Assembly (NCBI GenBank): GCA_020284085.1
Contig: JACEVL010000806.1
Coordinates: 227,001 to 291,000, forward strand
From: Aporrectodea caliginosa
Lineage: Eukaryota; Annelida; Clitellata; Crassiclitellata; Lumbricidae
Reading direction: 5' to 3'
Length of the DNA: 64,000 nucleotides
The notes under the pieces were generated by a model. The model was not told the DNA's origin and searched no databases. It was given only the letters and a program-made list of their open reading frames with translations. Numbering within the stretch: the stretch's first letter is position 1; each line of letters starts with the position of its first letter. Below are positions 1 through 10,803 of the stretch, one piece after another. The position numbers and the translations under genes were made by a program.

Positions 1-90
1 ATACTCCCCTCTGCCTCCACGACCGGAATTTGTACCCCTTCCTGATGTACGCATCATAGGCAAGCTATTCACACATTGTAGCAGCAAATT
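1..90 (-). CDS. GIGYF: GIGYF coding exon 3 (partial, cut by window edge)
   Basis: Acceptor TTTTGTGTGACAG ends at 91. The 30 codons read NLLLQCVNSLPMMRTSGRG, then a Gly/Arg-rich stretch ending GRGEY. This matches the family region after the QRN position (VNS...LRLTGRG, then RG repeats). The frame from exon 2 is kept and the exon runs off the left edge. Confidence 0.82.
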
Positions 91-1939
91 CTGTCACACA
101 AAAAACAACAAACATAGATTGTGATGACATAAAGATCTAATTGTGGCTTTGAAAAACATATTGAATATTTACAAACTCATACAAACTATTAAATGACATA
201 AGTTTGATCAAAATTCATTTCTAAACAAATTTCACGTTCACACTGTAGCTTCAGTGGTTGATGAAATAAAACTTAACCTGTAAGACCTGAAATGGACCAA
301 AACCTTACAAATATATAGACAGACCTAGAACAAGCGCTAAAACTCTGTCATGCAAGGGGTTAGAACAAATATTCCTATGAAGACTATTTTGAACAGAATT
401 GTGTAGCATGTCACTGAAGAACTTAAACTTAATTTAGCACAACTTCACAATGTGGTCAGCACATTAATCTTTTATTTCGCAAGTGGCCAACCCACTTTTC
501 TACAAGCCTGTATAGACACTTCTTAGGTGCGTGGACCTGAGCTCAAAACATAATCAGGGCTAGCTATCCAATGATTGCAATCCCATTACGAGACACCTTT
601 TCAGCCTTCGAACTTGCATTCGTACTGAAAAAATGAGATGAATCTACTAATTATTATTCAAATTCAGTCATCTCGTATTCAGCCAGGTCATCTGCGTAGC
701 TTTCTTTGGTCATACCTGAAACAGAACCATGCTTGGTGAACAAGATTTTTCGGTTGAGAACTATTCCCGGTGAATGAGATTTTTTGTTGTTGTACAAAGA
801 TTTTGGAATGCTCTCCCTGTATCTGTCTATTCTGCCCAGTTACTTTTGTCATTTCAACTCATGACCTACATTTTCATATTGCTTATCAACCACAGACTGC
901 CTCTGTCTTAACGGACTCATCAATCTGGATATCATCCACATGACAGCTCGGTTTTGTTGCACCATCAGTTGAAGCCCTACCATCAGCCACTGGTGTGATA
1001 TACATTACTATTACAATTTCAGTTCTATGCCAGGTGGCAAGATTCTCCTTGCATGACGTTTGTCACCTATGCAAGTATTGCCATAGCTTGATTTGCCATA
1101 ACTTTACTTCATCGGCCATCCCATATCAACAAAAACAAGCCCTTTATATAAGAAATCAATTCATTAGGCAGGCATTGTAATTAAGGCAAATCAAGTCACC
1201 TGCTCATCCTTAGACATTTGCTCCAGAGCCAAGGGTGGTTGTGATTTGATGCAAATAATGAACGGCATATCCTGCAACTCCAAGGGAATATCGCTTGTAG
1301 GCTGGTAATGAGCCAGCATTTCTTCTCGCCCATACCGCCTTTCCGCCTGTTTATATCTCGTTGCTGGATTGCTGGAAAATGCCTGCGCACCCGGCCCACC
1401 AGGTCCTGCAGTAGCGGAAGGTGCTGCAGCAGATGATGATGATGATGATGCTGCTGCTCCAGCACCCGATGATGGAGCCCCACCAGCTGCGGAACCACTG
1501 CTAGTCAAGTTGCGTAGCCTACAAAGTCAAGCTCAGCATCACATAAATAAAATCTACACACCTTAAAATGACATCCAACAATTTCTTGAACAAGATAACT
1601 GTATTTAGGTTTCTAGATGTTTTATATTTTAAATTTTTTTTAAATAACTCTATTAAACCAGAAATACTGGATAGCAGCAACTCCAAGAGAAGATAAAACA
1701 TGACTTCCATGTGGTAGGCAAAATTGATATAATTTTTGCCAATCTGTGGCAACACTGAGGACAAAATCTCAAATGTGGCTTCTGTTATAGCCAGATCTCA
1801 AATGTGGTTTCTGTTATAGTTCAACATTGGCTAAAATTTACTTGTCTAACTACTGAACTACTACTGTCTTTAATGTACAAGGCTTCATTGATTCATCATC
1901 CAACACTTACCATTCAGGACCAAACGTTAGTGTAGCCAT
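1..1939 (-). CDS. GIGYF: GIGYF1/2 orthologue, 5' coding part (partial)
   Basis: Three exons on the minus strand (1939-1911, 1518-1200, 90-1) join in frame to 146 residues; the gene continues beyond the left edge. The start MATLTFGPEW followed by LRNL matches the family opening (LNFGPEW-LRAL), and the Trp codon is split across the first intron, as the alignment requires. Residues 72-78 (YGREEML) are the 4EHP-binding element. The segment DIPLELQDMPF through QPPLALEQMSKDEQ matches the following conserved block, and exon 3 opens the GR-rich region. GIGYF proteins are cytoplasmic adaptors that recruit the cap-binding protein 4EHP and the CCR4-NOT complex to repress mRNAs; the GYF domain would lie off the window. 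Unusual here is a Ser/Ala/Gly/Pro run at about residues 15-60. It is one GIGYF-family gene; 1 versus 2 cannot be told. Confidence 0.9.
91..1199 (-). other. GIGYF intron 2
   Basis: AT-rich intron of about 1.1 kb between two in-frame GIGYF exons. I see no exon, tRNA or recognisable transposon in it. The short plus-strand ORF at 995-1180 has no coding support. Confidence 0.75.
1200..1518 (-). CDS. GIGYF: GIGYF coding exon 2 (4EHP-binding segment)
   Basis: Acceptor TTTGTAG precedes 1518; donor GAGCAG|GTGACT lies at 1200/1199. It holds 106 full codons after the split Trp. An in-frame (TCA)n tract with flanking GCA/GCT codons encodes the Ser and Ala runs, and a core YGREEML motif follows. The first Tyr of the vertebrate YRYGREEM motif is Arg here. 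Confidence 0.9.
1911..1939 (-). CDS. GIGYF: GIGYF coding exon 1 (start codon)
   Basis: The ATG at 1939-1937 opens MATLTFGPEW. The exon ends TG at 1911, followed by donor GTAAGT. This ATG is chosen because FGPEW is the conserved family start. The exon probably extends upstream as 5' UTR to an acceptor ending at 1970 (pyrimidine tract then TTTTTCACAG), so first exon(s) would lie farther right. Confidence 0.87.
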
Positions 1940-1969
1940 ATCTTCTCTTCTCCACAGATTTCAACAAAA

Positions 1970-4900
1970 CTGTGAAAAATCAAGAGAGAGACAAAACCAA
2001 CAAATTAGTGATACTATGTTTCCAAGATATTTTATCTTCAGGAAGAGTAAAAGAATTCAGTAAAAACATTAAATTCAACTAAATCATCCAATGCAAAGTG
2101 ATTTCTTAAGAACATCCTTTTGCCTTGGTAAGCAGGTCCCCAAAATATGCTTCACGCAAGTCCAATTTTTAAAGGTCAATCAACTGGTAATGAGCAACTT
2201 GTTTCAAATGCTGGCTATTACAAACCAAACAATTATTGTTGGGTCATTCCACGTCAAATCAACCAGAGGTGTACACCACACCCCTTTGGATTTTTCTGAA
2301 AATTTTTATACACAAACTACATGCAAAATTAGGAACAACAGTGAAAATTTGAGCAGAATATCTCAAAATTTGACCGAGATATTAGTTTTTGAAGTTAATA
2401 AGCAAAAAAACGGATCGTGAGAAAATGGCATGATCGACCAAGTTTGGACTGTCATATCTCGGCCAGGAAATGAGCTGGAGGGCTGACATTTTTTTCATGT
2501 AATCTTGTTGTGCTCTTTCCAAATATTCAAAAATCTCGGTGGTGTTCATTGTGATTTTTAATATAAAAATTTATAAATATTGCACAGAGGCCAGTTTTCA
2601 CTCAAATTCCAAACATCATATCAGCAGGTTGGAATAATATATTATAATTCTTATACTGGTTTTACTGAGGTACATTTAAAAAAATTAGCAACGATGTTTG
2701 CTATTCGTGACAGTAACATGCTATTTTCACTTAATTTTTTACCAACTTCCAGCCCATGGAATCTATTGCAGTATCAAACTCATTAAAAATGTTTTCCCAC
2801 CTTGATAGGAGATTTCTTGCACATGGTCAAATGTTGAAACCAAAGGATATGACAGCCCACCAAGTGGTTAATCTAATTAATTATTTACAACCAATTTCAA
2901 GTCATCATGATTGCCATAGAAAGACAAAAGACTTTATTTTAGTTTTGGCTGTTATTTCTTTCAGTGGCACTGGTGTAAGCCCATCAAAAGAGATGAAATT
3001 TTTGAATTGCAAGAAAAACCTATACATCACCTCTGACCGAAACATATGCTATTTAAGTAAATTAAACTCTGCAAGTATTCATTCCTCTTCAAACCTCTTG
3101 CACATATTTACGCAGGCATCCATGCATAAAACTACCTTGAAATCACACGATGTATTTGACACAATCCTGAACTCATAATCATTGATCCAAGGCATGTCAA
3201 TTTGTACCATTTTATGTCCCATACAGACATTTATCCCATTTTATTACTCTGAAGTCTAAACTGATCATAAAATTGACATAAAAAATATACATAAACACAA
3301 AGTTAGAAGCCCAAATTACTGAGCCATGCCACACTGCAGTAAACATATCAGATGCTAGTCTTGCCTTTGATGAAATGACATAAGTTGCTTATAAGAGGCA
3401 GTCTGTCACTGTCAATTCTGGCAACACAGAATCAACAGCAGCTAGTAATCTGTACATAGTACCGTGTTGAACTTCCAAACCTTCACAAGACTTTGCAACG
3501 AAAATAAGCAAAATCAGGGAAAATATACCCCGGAGACTGCTGCAGGGTACACCAAACAGCTAATTGATAACAAAGGGTATTTTGTCATGTTAAGAGTCTG
3601 TGAATATTGTGTAATATGTTGTAAAAGTACCCCCAGGAATTTTCTGCTAAAAACTCAACTAGCCATATTTCTTGCAAACTGTCTTCCAAATACACTGGGG
3701 TCCAAGACATAATTCAAGGCTCCAGTTAGCTGCAGACTTCCTAAACTTCTCCATGTCTGTATTAACCAAATTTCCATGTTTATTTGTCACTGGCAGACCT
3801 GACACTCTTAACCAACATCAGCCATTCTTTCAACTGTGCAGTTTCAATAAACCTTGAGAAACAGAGCTGCTTGTGGTGACCATACTAGTAAAAAATTAAC
3901 AACACCTAGTTTACAAAAGAAATGGGGAATGAGTGAAATAAATAAATAATTATTCAGGTCTGTCGGTGGTATGATGGTCACTTGGCCTTAAACAGCGTTG
4001 AAGATGACCTGGAAATTAATTTTTTTTTCCCAGTAGCTGATACGTTGCAGCCATCCTGGATGGCATATTACAATACCTTCTGATAAATTGAATCATGTCC
4101 TATGGATGGAGTGCTCATTGCAATCTGGAGAACTTAGAAGGCAGCACTTTAATGCAATCTGCTGTTGTGCTTCCAAGCCAGTTGGTAGATCTGAACACCG
4201 TGGTACTTTCACACAGAACGTGGAGAGCCCATGTGCCAAAAAGCAAGCAAAGGACAATTTGAACAAGTCACAATTTGCTTGAAAAACGTCTTCAGAAGCT
4301 CGTCTGGAAAAATTTGTCTCGTGTAACCTTTTTCTGAAACACATTCTTATATGCTCTACAGAAACTCGCTTATTTCTTAATCTTTTGAAACTAATAAAAA
4401 CATTTGAAAAAACTTTACTTCATGATTAATTATTTATTCGATAGTTTTTCCGACAGCGTGCAGCGCTCTATTTTCTATCGAAAACTGGGGGTCAGCATAT
4501 TGTTTACAAGTATGCCGCCGTTTCTCGAGGAATACCATAATTTCACCCACTAATACACGACATTACAAGTTCATTTTGGTTTCTTTCTGATATTCTTACT
4601 CAGTACTGCTTTGTTACTGTGGCATATTTTATTCTACTAACTTAATAAATATAGAATTTCGACGGGGTGGATAAACGGACTCAGCCCACACGTTACTTCA
4701 CCACACACTGACTTAGTGGACCATACTGAACTCGTTTACAGCAGTGTTCGTTGTATTTCAGCAGATGGCTATAAGGTTTAAAAACAGAAGTTTCAGCCAT
4801 TCTTTTCTAGAGTTATTGTGATATAAGATCGGGTTATAGGGCCTACCGATTAACGTGAATCAGGTGTTCGTAGGCACGCGCTTACAGCTGCTATTTCAAC
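1970..4900 (-). other. Probable first intron / 5' region of GIGYF, no coding exon seen
   Basis: AT-rich sequence between the inferred 5' UTR exon acceptor (1970) and the promoter candidate near 4,915. A stretch from about 2,238 begins with TGGGTCATTCCACGTCAAAT and looks like the end of a dispersed element, but I found no matching inverted end. ORFs such as 2756-3178 have no family resemblance. Confidence 0.45.
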
Positions 4901-4914
4901 CTCTCTCAATCTCA

Positions 4915-4970
4915 CAACAAAATGGCGACGCTCTCCGACATTACAAGACTTTACGTCACGTGACACGGTC
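4915..4970. promoter_or_regulatory. Candidate promoter cluster: YY1-like, CRE-like and palindromic E-box
   Basis: ACAAAATGGCG near 4917 is a YY1-type core. TTACGTCACGTGAC at 4951-4964 overlaps an ATF/CRE site (TGACGTAA on the reverse strand) and a perfect USF-type palindrome GTCACGTGAC. Such clusters are usual in housekeeping promoters. It could serve GIGYF (minus), an unseen upstream OXR1 exon (plus), or both. Direction is not resolved. A tiny ORF starting at the ATG (MATLSDITRLYVT) is probably incidental. Confidence 0.45.
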
Positions 4971-4984
4971 AAAACTTTCCATGA

Positions 4985-6040
4985 TGGTGCCATTACTTAC
5001 GTATTATTTATGTAGCCCTTATCTCAACAAGTTCCCATTTCTAATAATTCCAATTACGAGATTACTTCTGATATCTAAACATTGTAGCTAAGGGTGCTAG
5101 AAATACCATTTTACGACTCTCCCAAATTACTTTTTGGAGGGTTTGTTTAATAGAAATAAAAAGAAATTACGACTTTCATATAAGTATACGAGCCTAATTA
5201 ATAAGTAAGTAATATTTTTGAGTCGAAATCAATTATAGTAGGTAGGTGTAACTGATTCGAACCATTATCACGATATTCAGTTCGCAAGTAGGTCTACTCT
5301 TTCTCGTTCACTGACCCACTTTTTACATTGTTTACATTGATATTGACTGAGCTTTCTGTTAACGCGTCCCGTAATTAAACAAAATAACAGCCTCCCATCT
5401 GTAGGCTATGCTACACTAAAAGACGGCGTACTCGGCGTAGGCCTACAGTAACTATAGGCCCTATTTTTAGTTATTAACTAACAAGTTTGACATATATTTT
5501 TTAGTTATTTGCTAGAAAGTTTAAGTAACAAAATCAGCAACTATATATCTTCCTCAATAATTGTCACGAGTAACTGGTTTGATTACTCAAGTCAAGTGAA
5601 CTGCATTATCTTGCACGATTAGCAACTATCTTCATGATTTTCTTGTAGAACTGTACTATAGAACTATTAGTCTAGTCAGTGGCGTAATCATGGCTTCCTA
5701 AATATTACGCAGCTGCCAATACCTCTGAGTGAACGAGTCTGGGGGACTCAAGTACGAAACTTTTTTATTTTGGGGTTTGTAATGGTGCATTTTGGAGATC
5801 ATCTTTTTGGCTAAAATTAAGTAGGGCCTAATAACATTTTACACCAGTTTTTTGGCAAATAATCAGTGGTTTTAAAATTGGCTCAGCTGCAAAGTTCCAG
5901 CAACCAACGTAGACTAGAAACAGACAGACTCAACAAAGAACTGCAATAAACTAAAGCATGGAAATTTTTCCTTACCTAGGTAGACCTACATGTTACAGTA
6001 GTTGTCAGCTTTCTATGAACCGTCAGACTGTTATAGGCAA
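4985..6040. other. Non-coding, no recognised feature
   Basis: AT-rich sequence with a few 'taggcctac' motifs. A short inverted GGCGTAAT...ATTACGC pair near 5690-5735 may be a degraded transposon end, but no boundary can be set. Confidence 0.5.
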
Positions 6041-6044
6041 GGTC

Positions 6045-7290
6045 TTTCAGCGCCTACTCACATGCGCGATCTTTCAACGCCTCTTCACAGCAGTGTGATT
6101 CTCGTTAACGATAACGAAAATGTTCGTTAACGAAAATAAAATGATTTAGTTAACGATAACTATAACTATAACTAAAAATATCATTAACTATAACTATAAC
6201 TATAACGAAAATAACAATGACGAAAATTCATCTTTATTTTCGTTAATTAATAAAAAAAAATAAAAATAGGAAGTGCAATATAAACGATTCGACATAAATG
6301 AGAACGAAAATTGCGACATTTTTATTATGCAATCTGTCAGTTACTTTGGAAACTCGTGTATTCATGATTCTGAATGCACCCATGCTTCATAGGCTTTCAA
6401 AGCCTAAGCAAATTGTGAAACAGCGCGCTAATACGCACAATTTTGCTTAGGCCTAAAGCCTTAATTATTGCAACTAAGTAGTAACTAAAATTAACTAAAA
6501 TAAAAATCCATTAACTATAACTATAACTATGACTAAAAATAAATACTAACTACAACTATAACTATAACAAAAATAAAAAACCATTAACTATAACTGTAGC
6601 TATAACTAAAATAAAATCTGTAAGGATAATCACACTGCTTCACAGGAGAGATCTTTCAGCGCCTCTTCACAGGCGAGATCTTGCAACGCCTCTTCACAGG
6701 CGAGATCTTTCAGCGCCTCTTCACAGGCGAGATCCTTCAACGCCACTCCACAGGCAAGATCTATCAACGCCTCTTCACAGGCAAGATCTTTCAAAGCCTC
6801 TCCACAGGCGAAATCTTTCAACGCCTCTTCACAGGCGAGATCTTTCAACGCCTCTTCACATCCGAGATCTTTCAACGCCTCTTCAAAGGCGAGGTCTTTC
6901 AACGCCTCATCACAGGCAAGATCTTTCAACGCCTCTTCACAGGCGAGATCTTTCAACGCCTCTTCACAGGCGAGATCTTTCAACGCCTCTTCACAAGCGA
7001 GATCTTTCAACGCCTCCTCACATGCAGGCGAGATCTTTCAACGCCTCTTCACAGGCTAGACCTTCAACGCATATACACAGGCGAGATCTTTCAACACCTC
7101 TTCACAGGCGAGATCTTTTAGCGCCTCTTCACAGGCGAGATCTTTCAACGCCTCTTCACAGGCGAGATCTTTCAAAGCCTCTTCACAGGCGAGATCTTTC
7201 GGCGCCTTTTCACAGGCGAGGTCTTTCAACGCCTCTACACAGGCGAGATCTTTCAACGCATCTACACAGGCGAGAGCTTTCAACGCCTAT
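6045..7290. repeat. 27-bp minisatellite array, interrupted
   Basis: Tandem units of CTTCACAGGCGAGATCTTTC plus AACGCCT (27 bp), running 6045-6090 and 6638-7290, about 25 copies with point changes. The period is nine codons, so both strands stay open (LFTGEIFQR and KDLACEEAL repeats). These readings follow from the period and are not evidence of a protein. A hAT MITE separates the two parts. Confidence 0.93.
6091..6637. mobile_element. hAT-type MITE inside the 27-bp minisatellite
   Basis: Terminal inverted repeats CAGTGTGATTCTCGTTA and CAGTGTGATTATCCTTA (15 of 17 match). The 8-bp target-site duplication CTTCACAG is at 6083-6090 and 6638-6645; the second copy is extra relative to the array, so it is a real duplication. 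The interior is non-coding and rich in TAACTATAAC-type repeats. The 8-bp duplication and CAGTG ends indicate the hAT superfamily. Confidence 0.85.
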
Positions 7291-7905
7291 TGAAAAGAGT
7301 TATTGAAAAGAGTTATTGAAAAGAGTTATTGAAAAGAGTTATTGGAAACAGTTATTGAAAAGAGTTATTGAAACAGTTATTGAAAAGAGTTATTGAAAAG
7401 AGTTATTGAAAAGAGTTATTGAAAAGAGTTATTGAAAAGAGTTATTGAAAAGAGTTATTGAGAAGAGTTATTGAAAAGAGTTATTGAAAGAGCTATTGAA
7501 AAGAGTTATTGAAAAGAGTTATTGAAAAGAGTTATTGAAAACAGTTATTGAAAAGAGTTATTGAAAAGAGTTATTGAAAAGAGTTGAAAAGAGTTATTGA
7601 AAAGAGTTATTGAAATGAGTTATTGAAAAGAGTTATTGAAAAGAGTTATTGAAAAGAGTTATTGAAAAGAGTTATTGAAAAGAGTTATTGAAAAGAGTTA
7701 TTGAAAAGAGTTAGTTATTGAAAAGAGTTATTGAAAAGAGTTATTGTAAAGAGTTATTGAAAAGAGTTATTAAAAAGAGTTATTGAAAAGAGTTATTGAT
7801 AAGAGTTAATAGTTATTGAAAAGAGTTATCGAAAAGAGTTATTGTAAAGAGTTCCTGAAAGAGTTTTTGAAATGAGTGATTGAAATGAGTTATTGAAAAT
7901 AAGTC
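7291..7905. repeat. 13-bp minisatellite (GAAAAGAGTTATT)n
   Basis: About 45 near-identical 13-bp units follow directly after the 27-bp array, with occasional GAAACAG, GTAAAG or shortened units. No coding role is seen. Confidence 0.95.
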
Positions 7906-7960
7906 TTTAATTTTCAATTACTCTTTTCAATAACTCTTTCCAAAATTGTGTGTTTCAGTG
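7888..7960. repeat. Inverted copy of the 13-bp unit at the array end
   Basis: After the last direct units (ATTGAAAATAAG) the sequence reads back as AATTACTCTTTTCAATAACTC, the reverse complement of the repeat unit. The array end could therefore fold into a hairpin. Confidence 0.75.
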
Positions 7961-8167
7961 TATTTTGGCGTTGAAGGACTCAAACTTGGACTCGATCTTT
8001 TGTGACTCGGACTCGGATTCGACATGAGCAACTCTGGACTCAGAGTAGGCTTCGGTGGACTCGGACTTGACTCGAATTTGGCTTAGATGGACTCAACTAC
8101 ATGACTGGTTTATGGTGGTAGATTTGATGGTTGCATTGGTGTATTTGGTGGTGGTGACTTGGTGGGT

Positions 8168-8350
8168 TCACGGTAGCTGAATGGAGCGCTCGGCCTGTAA
8201 CGCAGGGAGTAAAATCGTGATCTTCCGTGGAGGAGGTCACAGTGTAAGGACCTTCACTTACAGTTGCTCAGCGTCATTGATGCTCTGTCGAATGCACTTC
8301 TAAACTTTGGAAGGAGGGTGATATCCAATACAGTTGTATTATACTGTAGC
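8168..8350 (+). mobile_element. SINE-like copy (tRNA-derived family A)
   Basis: The body from GTAGCTGAATGGAGCGCTCG to ...CCAATACAGTTGTATTATA matches the copy at 19,490-19,685 over the segments CACTTACAGTTGCTCAGCG and CTTTGGAAGGAGGG. The head resembles a decayed tRNA; the tail is TTGTA-rich. Confidence 0.65.
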
Positions 8351-9112
8351 ATGTTGTAATGGTTGATGCATTGTCACTGGATTTGCTGTTGGTGTTTCAT
8401 TGTAATTATCCTTTGTAAGAAGGGAGTATGGTGAACATTCTTTTCATGCAGTTACTCTCCTTGCATGCAGACTCACTGAGATAAAATTCACAATATTATT
8501 TGGTTCTTTTTCCACTGAGTTAATGACAAACATGGTGCAGCAGACATTCAAGCTTTCTGAGAATTCATTCGTGTAAACCGTAAACAATGACTTCAATGAT
8601 GCAACGTCAAGAAAGAACTCCTATCACAGATCTCAGATCAGCACAGCATTAAATTTGTTCATATTAAGTATCGGAACCTCTCACAGTAATTTTTCATAGA
8701 CAGATGAATATCGTTTATTCATTTATATAATAATCTGCATAGTTACACAATGAATCCTTTAATTCTCTGACCTCTGAAGTTTGTCTTGAATTTGAAGTTT
8801 GTTGTGTTATGTTAGCAGGGTAGTCAATAAATATCTAAATCGTAATCAAAACTCCTAATTTCTAAAGTGCTACTCTCGAGCTAAGTGCAGGGCTCCAGCT
8901 TATTCACGAGCCCTCATCATATCAGAGAGGTTTTTTAGAGCTTGATGTCCAGTAGTGGTCCAAGTCCAGTTGCCAGAGACCTGAGAGAGGTGGTAGAGGA
9001 GCTGCTAAGGTGGGTTTTATGGAGGATGAGAAGGTGGAGGATTGGTTGGATTAGGTAGGAATTCTTGAAGAGGTGGAGACTTCAATTTGGAGTTGAAGCA
9101 TCTTACAATACA
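8351..9112. other. Non-coding, no recognised feature
   Basis: Unique-looking AT-rich sequence leading to an ACAAT pentanucleotide tract at 9103-9120, which the next element interrupts. Confidence 0.45.
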
Positions 9113-9120
9113 ATACAATA

Positions 9121-10496
9121 TAGTGTTGTGAGGTGGAAAAATTGTCCGGAAAATTTCATATTTTTCCGGAAAATTTCGGAAAATTTCCAGTGTTTTTTCC
9201 GGAAAATTTTCCAATATTTTTCCATCAATATAATATTACTAAATAACAATTTAAATGCATAATAATGTATAAACATCGCTCACTCTATACTGTCTTATGT
9301 AGTTATAACTGATATAGAACAAGAGGAAGAAATATTCTTTATTGAAACAAATTGCATACCGCACTTTGGTGTACAAAAACTCAAGCATATCAATAACAAT
9401 TAAAGATGATTAAGCTATACAGTTTGTCATTTTGTCCCATATAATAGGCCCCAAATAGATTATCTAACCCATTACAGAGCTGAGCTTTTGTGGTCTATAA
9501 TTGATGCTTTCTGGACTATAATTAATGCTAGATGTTGCTTTTCTTTTTCTCATTTTTGTATCGTTTAGTTATTGTTCTGCCTCTGTGGCGTAATAAAGTG
9601 TTCATTACCCATTACCCATATGTTTATTCCATAGATGGAACTGTTAGCGCTTACTGTTCAGTGTGTTCACAAGGCTCAACAACGATAATACATTTAAGAA
9701 TTAATTGGAATTAATCTTCACTGTTAATTTAGAGAAAATATTTTTATGATTTAGTCTCCTTAATATTTTTCAGTTATGAAAATATGAGACAAAAACAGCA
9801 ATTGATGCAGTAGTACTACAGACACAATTTTAATACTGCAACAGATTAATTCTTATGAGCCCTATTATACTATTATTTTATGTCTTAAAATATAATGTTA
9901 TTGGCATTGCCATTGCAGTCTGACTCTATTTTCAAATCTGCTTTTCTTGGTAAGTAGTAAAAAAGATAATATAAGAATATTCTTTTATTGGCCAATTGCT
10001 ATCTGCATTTTGGTGTGCAGACTTAGTAAGAAACATGCATTAATACTTTTAAGAAGATCAAGACAGTCAAATATTCTAAACTACACATATTATCCTAAAT
10101 CCGAGATCCCATATAATCATCCAAATGATTAAATTTTCTCTCTCAAAATAATGTGTTTTAGTTTAATTGTTTGTCTACGAGCTGTTGCTTTCAGTGAGCG
10201 GTGTGTGGACTAAGGGCAAAGCTGGCTAACAACATATCGAACTAGGCTACTCTAGCCTGAACTGCTAATGAACAGTCTTTAATGTTTATTTTCATTTTTT
10301 TAAGGTGAACGTTGCCCACATTGACAGAAATACTGTAAATAAAAGGAATTTAAAAGAAATGCCATTTTATAGTGTCGTGTCATACTGAAAATCTGACATT
10401 ATGAGTTAAATGTATTTTTCCGGTTCTGCGGAAAATTTCCGGAAAATTTCCGGAAAATTTTCCGAAAAATATTTTTCCGGAAAAGCTACATCACTA
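9121..10496. mobile_element. Non-autonomous hAT-like element with CCGGAAAATTT sub-ends
   Basis: The left end starts TAGTGTTGTG; the right end, reversed, starts TAGTGATGTA. Both are followed by clustered TTTTCCGGAAAATTT motifs in opposite orientation. The flanks ATACAATA at 9113-9120 and 10497-10504 are identical 8-mers, though they lie in an ACAAT repeat, so chance is not excluded. The 1.38-kb AT-rich interior has no transposase ORF. Confidence 0.65.
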
Positions 10497-10504
10497 ATAC
10501 AATA

Positions 10505-10716
10505 CAATACAACTGATCTTTGATAACGCCCTTCTTACTAAGGTTGCCCCAAGCTCAGAAGTGCACACGCCTCGGCGGCGCAGAAGCAATTATATTGCAG
10601 AGCAATTGTGCACGAAAGACTTGCTCAAGGTCCCTACATGGCGGCTTGAGGTGGATTCGAACCTGCAACCTTCCAGCTGCAAGGCACCAAACATACCCCT
10701 ACACCACCATGCCCTC
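10505..10716 (-). mobile_element. tRNA-derived SINE (family A), antisense
   Basis: Read on the minus strand: box A-like GTGTAGGGGTATGTTTGG, box B GGTTCGAATCC, then TAGGGACCTTGAGCAAGTC and a (TTGTA)n tail at the left. The head matches the plus-strand copy at 15,204. The hAT-like element at 9121-10496 sits in its pentanucleotide tail. Confidence 0.8.
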
Positions 10717-10803
10717 TTTACTCTTGATAGAGAACCTTTTTAAGTAACTCACGAATGTTTTCAGTAACGATTTATCCTTGCGTCTTATGTATATATTTTG
10801 TAG

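Noticed and set aside
2756..3178. 140-residue plus-strand ORF
   Set aside because: No recognisable motif, AT-driven composition, and inside the probable GIGYF first intron.
6630..7306. Long ORFs on both strands (KDLACEEAL and LFTGEIFQR repeats)
   Set aside because: The 27-bp period is a multiple of three, so open frames arise automatically. No start context, splice sites or homology.
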